Source of the DNA: CAG-917 sp028724485
GTDB taxonomy: Bacteria > Bacillota > Clostridia > Christensenellales > CAG-917
Length of the DNA stretch: 10,423 nt
Reading direction: 5' to 3'
NCBI GenBank assembly: GCA_028724485.1
Contig: JAQYCY010000005.1
Span: 1 to 10,423, forward strand
Below the pieces are notes generated by a model. It was not told the DNA's origin. It saw nothing but the letters and a program-made list of their open reading frames with translations, and did no database searches. This document shows positions 6,932-10,423 of the stretch, piece after piece. Numbering within the stretch: position 1 is the stretch's first letter; each line of letters starts with the position of its first letter. Position numbers and translations under genes: made by a program.

Positions 6932-6961
6932 AATCTAACACAACTATATGTAGTTTGTCAA
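6932..6961 (-). promoter_or_regulatory. nrdD: Proximal nrdD promoter
   Basis: The minus strand has a perfect TTGACA (-35, plus-strand 6961-6956), an 18-bp spacer and TAGATT (-10, 6937-6932) preceded by TGT, an extended -10 feature. Transcription would start near 6925 and give a leader of about 58 nt. An NrdR box fills the spacer, a position suited to blocking polymerase. Confidence 0.72.
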
Positions 6962-6988
6962 TAGGAAAATGACCACAATATATAGTTT
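6941..6988. promoter_or_regulatory. Tandem NrdR boxes at the nrdD promoter
   Basis: Two 16-bp palindrome-like sites match the NrdR consensus core CwAtATaTwG: caaCTATATGTAGttt (6941-6956) and ccaCAATATATAGttt (6973-6988). Their cores are 32 bp apart, about three helical turns, as is usual for paired NrdR boxes. NrdR is the ATP/dATP-sensing repressor of ribonucleotide reductase genes. Its gene is not in the window. Confidence 0.85.
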
Positions 6989-6992
6989 TTTT

Positions 6993-7019
6993 GTGAAACT
7001 TTTTGTAAAACTGTTTCAC
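6993..7019. repeat. GTGAAAC/GTTTCAC inverted repeat
   Basis: Perfect 7-bp arms (6993-6999 and 7013-7019) are separated by 13 bp, so their centres are 20 bp apart, about two helical turns. It lies just upstream of the second NrdR box. It could be an operator for another regulator or an RNA hairpin in a long leader. No family is recognised. Confidence 0.4.
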
Positions 7020-7111
7020 GAGCAAATATGCTGCATAAACGCCCGAAACTGTCCACATTTTGCATAAAATCACGCATATAGATAAACGATTTAACCATAT
7101 TCAGCCATTTA

Positions 7112-7149
7112 TTTTTATAAATTTATACGGTTTTTATAAATTTATGCGA
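7112..7149. repeat. 19-bp AT-rich tandem duplication
   Basis: Two adjacent copies, TTTTTATAAATTTATACGG (7112-7130) and TTTTTATAAATTTATGCGA (7131-7149), agree at 17 of 19 positions. The duplication lies between the two NrdR-box clusters. Confidence 0.8.
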
Positions 7150-7165
7150 TTTTTCGCCTTTAAAA

Positions 7166-7245
7166 CCACAAAATATTGTGTTTTCTCTTCCTTTTAGGCA
7201 AAATAAAAACACTATATATTGTTCCTGCCACACAATATATAGTGC
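7166..7245. promoter_or_regulatory. Distal cluster of three NrdR-box-like palindromes
   Basis: The sites are ccaCAAAATATTGtgt (7166-7181), acaCTATATATTGttc (7209-7224) and acaCAATATATAGtgc (7230-7245). The last two match the full 10-bp NrdR core and the first matches 9 of 10. Core spacings are 43 and 21 bp, close to whole numbers of helical turns. They lie about 300-380 bp before the nrdD start codon and downstream of the promoter at 7305-7333. Confidence 0.7.
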
Positions 7246-7304
7246 TTAATATTGCTATTTATTGAAATGTTTTATTTGGGATATTTTCTTTAAAATCGCC
7301 AAAC

Positions 7305-7333
7305 ATTATAATTCTTATTATAGCTTTTTGCAA
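7305..7333 (-). promoter_or_regulatory. Distal SigA-type promoter upstream of nrdD
   Basis: The minus strand has TTGCAA (7333-7328), a 17-bp spacer and a perfect TATAAT (7310-7305). Transcription from it would enter the nrdD control region and give a leader of about 430 nt before nrdD, passing through all five NrdR boxes. No convincing gene starts between it and nrdD. Confidence 0.55.
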
Positions 7334-7387
7334 CTTGCTCACGATTGACAAAACATCGCTTGTTGCTTTTCAAAATTTTCATTATAA

Positions 7388-8968
7388 TTAAATTTCTTCT
7401 ACTTGATTTTCTTCTTTTCTTGTTTCAACTATTATTATATCGCAACTTTTCAACAAACCGCTTTCTGTAGCTTCGATTTTTACAAATACAACAACTCCGT
7501 CATTATTAGAAGCCGCAAATTCGGTCATCACGCTGATATTTCCTTCTTTTGATATATTGCAAGTGACATTCCCGCAAAACCAAGTTACATAAAGATTTTG
7601 CACGCCGCTTTGTGACAATCTCCCGTCTATTGCCGCTACTTCTTGTGACGGGTGTCCATACTTTTTATTTGGACGCAACAAAAACTCTGCACCGACTTTT
7701 TTAAATTCCTCGCTGACAAACAAAGAATACTCGGAATACTCTCCCTCCGTATCTTGCGTACCGCCTACGCTAATAATAGCATACTCACATTTCACATAAT
7801 TTAAAAAGTCAATTCCGCTACTATCTTTTCCACCGTGGTGAGCTACTTTCAATATGTCGGCATCAAAACTCTCACCGTTCATTTGTTCAATGAAATTCTT
7901 TTCGGAACTCGTCTTTATGTGACTTGCGTTTGCGTCGCCGGTCAAAACTACTTTTCTATTGTTACATTCTATAACTATTATAGGGGAAACATCGTTTATA
8001 TCGTGTGCTTCTTTAACGTCTATTGCTTTATAGTAGTTATCGTTGCGGCAATACATTGTTATGCGATAACCCTCGCCCTCAATTGTAATTTTGTTTTCAA
8101 GATACTTTATATCTGCATTGTTTTTGTCATCTTTACGGGCATTAGTTGCCGCTTTTAAAAAATTGTTATACGCGCTAGATACTTGAAGCGGATAATCTGC
8201 GCTTAGATTTATTGAATATTCATTCGAGCGAAGTTTCGGTACATAGATTTTATCGGCATAAGCAAAAATATCCGTCAATATATAATCCAAATCACCGCAG
8301 TGGTCGCTATCCGTATGTGTTAGCACAACATAATCGACTAAACTTTTATTATTCTCCGACTTTAACAAGCCTTTTGCTCCAAAAAACTCTTTAAACGCCT
8401 TTTTGTTATCATTTCGGTTCTCGCCACCATCTACAATCATTTTCTTGCCGTCGGGCAATTCAATAAAAATGGCGTCGCCTTGTCCGACATTTATAGCAGT
8501 TATCGTCAAACTGCCTTTCGATTCGCCTATCGGCGTGCCGTTACTGCCACCGTTACTGCCGCCGCCGTTGTTGTTTGCGCTGTCTTTATCAAAAGTATAA
8601 TGCCACCACTCGCGGACGGCGTTTTTAAAGTCCGGCTTTGCTAAGTATACAACCACAAACACTATTGCGGCAACCAAAACTATTGCAATTAACGCAAGCG
8701 CTATTTTAAGCGCAGTTTTCTTTTTCATTTTTACCCCTGCTACTTTTACGTGTTTTTTTCCTACTTCCACAAGCGGCTTATCGCCATAATTGCCCTTTTC
8801 TTCCGTTTTGGTTCTCGACGATCCCTTCTTTTTCGCCGATTTAGTTGACGCAGATTTCATCGACGTCGAACTTTTTGTTTTCGATGAGCCGTTTGCGCTC
8901 GATTTACCCGATTTCGTCGTCGAAGTGGTTTTTTTGGTTTCGGATTTATTCTCTGCTCCTTTTGCCAT
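7388..8968 (-). CDS. Membrane-anchored ComEC-like metallo-beta-lactamase-fold protein
   Basis: This 526-residue protein has three parts. Residues 1-80 are a disordered tail dominated by Lys, Ser and Thr, resembling histone H1 tails in composition. Residues about 85-110 form one transmembrane helix, followed by a Gly/Asn/Ser linker (133-145). From about residue 152 there is a metallo-beta-lactamase fold of the ComEC/Rec2 type: NVGQGDA (160-166), the metal motif HTDSDH (His218, Asp220, Asp222, His223), VLTGDA (Asp345) and KVAHHG (His377, His378). The metal ligands look intact, so a hydrolase is expected. By the positive-inside rule the basic tail is cytoplasmic and the enzyme domain is outside. 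The substrate is unknown; ComEC's domain is a nuclease, but the channel-forming region of ComEC is absent. A beta-rich tail of about 80 residues follows the fold. A GGAGG site 5 nt upstream supports the start. A TACAAT -10-like hexamer lies upstream, with no good -35. Confidence 0.85.
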   Translation of the reverse strand: MAKGAENKSETKKTTSTTKSGKSSANGSSKTKSSTSMKSASTKSAKKKGSSRTKTEEKGNYGDKPLVEVGKKHVKVAGVKMKKKTALKIALALIAIVLVAAIVFVVVYLAKPDFKNAVREWWHYTFDKDSANNNGGGSNGGSNGTPIGESKGSLTITAINVGQGDAIFIELPDGKKMIVDGGENRNDNKKAFKEFFGAKGLLKSENNKSLVDYVVLTHTDSDHCGDLDYILTDIFAYADKIYVPKLRSNEYSINLSADYPLQVSSAYNNFLKAATNARKDDKNNADIKYLENKITIEGEGYRITMYCRNDNYYKAIDVKEAHDINDVSPIIVIECNNRKVVLTGDANASHIKTSSEKNFIEQMNGESFDADILKVAHHGGKDSSGIDFLNYVKCEYAIISVGGTQDTEGEYSEYSLFVSEEFKKVGAEFLLRPNKKYGHPSQEVAAIDGRLSQSGVQNLYVTWFCGNVTCNISKEGNISVMTEFAASNNDGVVVFVKIEATESGLLKSCDIIIVETRKEENQVEEI

Positions 8969-9005
8969 TACGTCCTCCGCTTTTTCTATTGTATTTCAAA
9001 TTTTT

Positions 9006-9031
9006 AAAAGGTGACACTACTGTCACCCTTT
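9006..9031 (-). terminator. Hairpin terminator after dapL
   Basis: On the minus strand AAAGGGTGACA and TGTCACCTTTT pair as an 11-bp stem (one G-T pair) around the loop GTAG. It sits 2 bp after the dapL stop codon. The T-run is only four bases and lies inside the stem, so termination may be less complete than at the nrdD terminator. Confidence 0.75.
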
Positions 9032-9033
9032 AA

Positions 9034-10224
9034 TTACTTTTTGAGGTCAAGTACGGCTTGTTTAAACTTGCCCATTGCCTTTATAACGTTTTCACGATCG
9101 CCGAAAGCCGTAAGTCTGAAGTAGCCCTCGCCGTGTTCGCCGAAGCCTACCCCCGGAGTGCCTGCAACGCCGTAAGAGAGAAGATAGTCAAAAAATTCCC
9201 AAGAACCCATATTGCACGGGCATTTAAACCAGATATACGGTGAATTTTCGCCGCCTATATACCAAATGCCGAGTTCGTCCAAAACTTCCATCATTACTTT
9301 TGCATTTCCGAGGTAGTACTTGATATTTTCTCTTGTTTGCTTATATCCTTCTTCCGTAAAAACCGCTTCGCCGCCCTTTTGAATGACGTACGAAACGCCG
9401 TTGAATTTTGTCGTTTGACGTCTAAGCCACATTTTGTTAAGTCTTACGCCCTCTCGTTCAAGCTCGTTTGGCACGATTGTGTATCCGAGTCTTGTTCCCG
9501 TAAAGCCTGCCGTTTTTGAAAGCGAACAAATCTCGATGGCGCAGGTCTTTGCGCCTTTTATTTCAAAAATCGACGTAGGAAGATTTTTGTCCGTAACAAA
9601 CGCTTCGTATGCGCTGTCAAACAAAATAATCGCATTTTTTTTGTTTGCATAGTCTACCCACGCTTTAAGTCCTGCCTTGTCGTAAACCGCCCCTGTCGGA
9701 TTGCACGGCGAACAAATGTAAATTATGTCCGCATCAACGCTATCATCGGGAAGCGGAAGAAAATTGTTTTCAAGATTGCCTTCATAAAACTTGATTTTTC
9801 TGCCTGCCATAACGTTCGTGTCAAGATAAACAGGATAAACGATATCGCTCATCAAAACGGTGTTGTCTACGCTGAAAATGTCGAGAATGTTTCCGAGATC
9901 GCTCTTTGCTCCGTCCGAAATGAAAATTTCATTAGAGTCAAGAGTTACGCCCTTTCCCTTATAATAATCGACAATTTTATCTCTCAAAAACGCATAGCCC
10001 TGTTCGTCGCCATAGCCTTTAAACGTTTCCTTCTTGCCCATTTCGTCCGACGCCTTTTTAAGTGCGTCAACAACGATTTGCGGAAGCGGCAACGTTACGT
10101 CGCCGATTGACAAACGAATAATCTCTTTATCGGGATGCTTTTCTTTGTCTTCTCTGATTTTTCTCGCTACCGTGCTGAAAAGATAGCTTTCGTTGATATT
10201 TTGATAATTTGAATTTATTTTCAT
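9034..10224 (-). CDS. dapL: LL-diaminopimelate aminotransferase
   Basis: This pyridoxal-phosphate enzyme converts tetrahydrodipicolinate directly to LL-diaminopimelate, using glutamate as amino donor, for lysine and peptidoglycan synthesis. The 396-residue protein has the normal length and the family signature at its start: INSNYQNINESYLFSTVARK, then RLSIGDVTLPLP (residues 37-48) and the ETFKGYGDEQGYAFLR segment. Cofactor-site residues are visible: DGAKSD (104-109), CNPTG (174-178), DSAY (Asp203, Tyr206) and SLSKTAGFTGTRLGY with the Schiff-base Lys237. An Arg-containing GYFRLTAFG segment near the C-terminus binds the substrate carboxylate. An AGAGG site 5 nt upstream supports the start. It is a single-gene unit with its own promoter, a structured leader and a hairpin terminator. 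No other lysine gene is adjacent. Other class I aminotransferases are less likely, because the N-terminal signature is specific. Confidence 0.95.
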   Translation of the reverse strand: MKINSNYQNINESYLFSTVARKIREDKEKHPDKEIIRLSIGDVTLPLPQIVVDALKKASDEMGKKETFKGYGDEQGYAFLRDKIVDYYKGKGVTLDSNEIFISDGAKSDLGNILDIFSVDNTVLMSDIVYPVYLDTNVMAGRKIKFYEGNLENNFLPLPDDSVDADIIYICSPCNPTGAVYDKAGLKAWVDYANKKNAIILFDSAYEAFVTDKNLPTSIFEIKGAKTCAIEICSLSKTAGFTGTRLGYTIVPNELEREGVRLNKMWLRRQTTKFNGVSYVIQKGGEAVFTEEGYKQTRENIKYYLGNAKVMMEVLDELGIWYIGGENSPYIWFKCPCNMGSWEFFDYLLSYGVAGTPGVGFGEHGEGYFRLTAFGDRENVIKAMGKFKQAVLDLKK

Positions 10225-10251
10225 ATTAACCTCTTATTCCCACTCGCTCCT

Positions 10252-10291
10252 GATAAAGAAATCTTAAACAATTCTGTTTAGAAATTTTATC
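10252..10291 (-). other. Imperfect long hairpin in the dapL leader
   Basis: GATAAA and TTTATC form the base and AAACA/TGTTT with TCT/AGA flanks form the top of an imperfect stem around a 4-nt loop. It ends immediately before AGGAGCGAG and the AGAGG ribosome binding site of dapL. There is no T-tract. It does not show the conserved sequence of the lysine riboswitch or of a T-box. It could modulate translation or mRNA stability. Confidence 0.4.
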
Positions 10292-10377
10292 ACGAGGTAT
10301 TGTAGTTATCTGTATTATCCACAACCTATGGACTATACGATTTTTTGTTGCCATATTGTTGCCATTGGACAGTTCGT

Positions 10378-10406
10378 ATTATACATCAAAGCCACAATAA
10401 AATCAA
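10378..10406 (-). promoter_or_regulatory. dapL: SigA-type promoter of dapL
   Basis: The minus strand has TTGATT (10406-10401), a 17-bp spacer and a perfect TATAAT (10383-10378). The expected start near 10371 gives a leader of about 147 nt, which contains an 11-bp-period direct repeat of TTGTTGCCAT (plus strand, 10345-10354 and 10356-10365) and the imperfect hairpin before the ribosome binding site. Confidence 0.7.
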
Positions 10407-10423
10407 TGCTTTTGCAAAAATTA

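Larger units (their letters stand above)
6867..7387. other. 521-bp nrdD control region without a supported gene
   Basis: From the nrdD side this region holds a short leader hairpin (TCGGT/ACCGA arms, 6896-6910), the nrdD promoter with two NrdR boxes, a GTGAAAC dyad, a 19-bp tandem repeat, three more NrdR-like palindromes and an upstream promoter. No standard terminator follows the metallo-beta-lactamase gene. A loose nested stem-loop (GCAAC/GTTGC outer arms, 7330-7366) lacks a T-tract. Confidence 0.75.

Noticed and set aside
6958..7098. 46-codon minus-strand reading frame (starts MVKSFIYMRD) between the NrdR clusters
   Set aside because: There is no ribosome binding site, it contains an NrdR box and its stop lies in the nrdD -35 hexamer. 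A frame of this length is expected by chance.
10315..10323. Perfect DnaA box TTATCCACA
   Set aside because: It is a single copy with no cluster, no AT-rich unwinding element and no dnaA or dnaN neighbour. One 9-mer match in 10 kb is not surprising.
10225..10423. Lysine riboswitch or T-box upstream of dapL
   Set aside because: The leader is short for a lysine riboswitch and lacks its conserved core, and no T-box sequence or terminator/antiterminator pair is visible.
1..10423. CRISPR array, insertion sequence or prophage
   Set aside because: No regularly spaced repeats, transposase, integrase or terminal inverted repeats were seen. All genes are co-oriented and mostly housekeeping.

Overview
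The window reads as chromosomal DNA from a low-GC, probably strictly anaerobic, monoderm bacterium, most plausibly an uncultured member of the Clostridia. The support is a class III (oxygen-sensitive) ribonucleotide reductase with its radical-SAM activase, LL-diaminopimelate aminotransferase (the dapL lysine route common in Clostridia), strong GGAGG-type ribosome binding sites, TTGaca/TATAAT promoters and NrdR boxes. The species cannot be named from the sequence. All seven supported genes lie on the minus strand, so transcription runs from the high-coordinate end to the low one.

Layout in order of transcription. (1) dapL (10224-9034) has a good SigA-type promoter about 150 bp upstream, a structured leader and a hairpin terminator. 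(2) A membrane-anchored ComEC-like metallo-beta-lactamase protein (8968-7388) has a histone-H1-like Lys/Ser/Thr tail. (3) A 521-bp control region holds five NrdR-box-like palindromes in two clusters, two promoters, a 19-bp tandem repeat and an extra dyad. (4) nrdD (6866-4764) ends in a strong terminator. (5) nrdG (4567-3902) follows. (6) A stand-alone ProB-like amino acid kinase (3851-3024) has its own promoter and terminator. (7) The last module is an ECF sigma factor (2684-2157), overlapped by 4 bp by a single-pass membrane anti-sigma-like protein (2160-1231), then a lipoprotein (936-4).

The most interesting part is the last module. The lipoprotein is recognisably a paralogue of the extracytoplasmic part of the anti-sigma-like protein, but it has a lipid anchor in place of the cytoplasmic arm and membrane helix. 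An identical 15-bp element, with an A-tract at identical spacing upstream, precedes both the sigma gene and the lipoprotein gene. This suggests that the sigma factor drives its own operon and the lipoprotein, giving a sigma / membrane anti-sigma / lipid-anchored sensor-domain circuit. Both promoters also sit next to long, strongly strand-asymmetric tracts (about 58% T and 12% A on the plus strand) that contain no gene.

The second notable part is the nrdD control region. One NrdR box lies between the -35 and -10 hexamers of the nrdD promoter and another lies 32 bp upstream. A second set of three boxes lies about 220 bp further upstream, just inside the transcript expected from a second promoter. 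No CRISPR array, transposon, tRNA or rRNA was seen.
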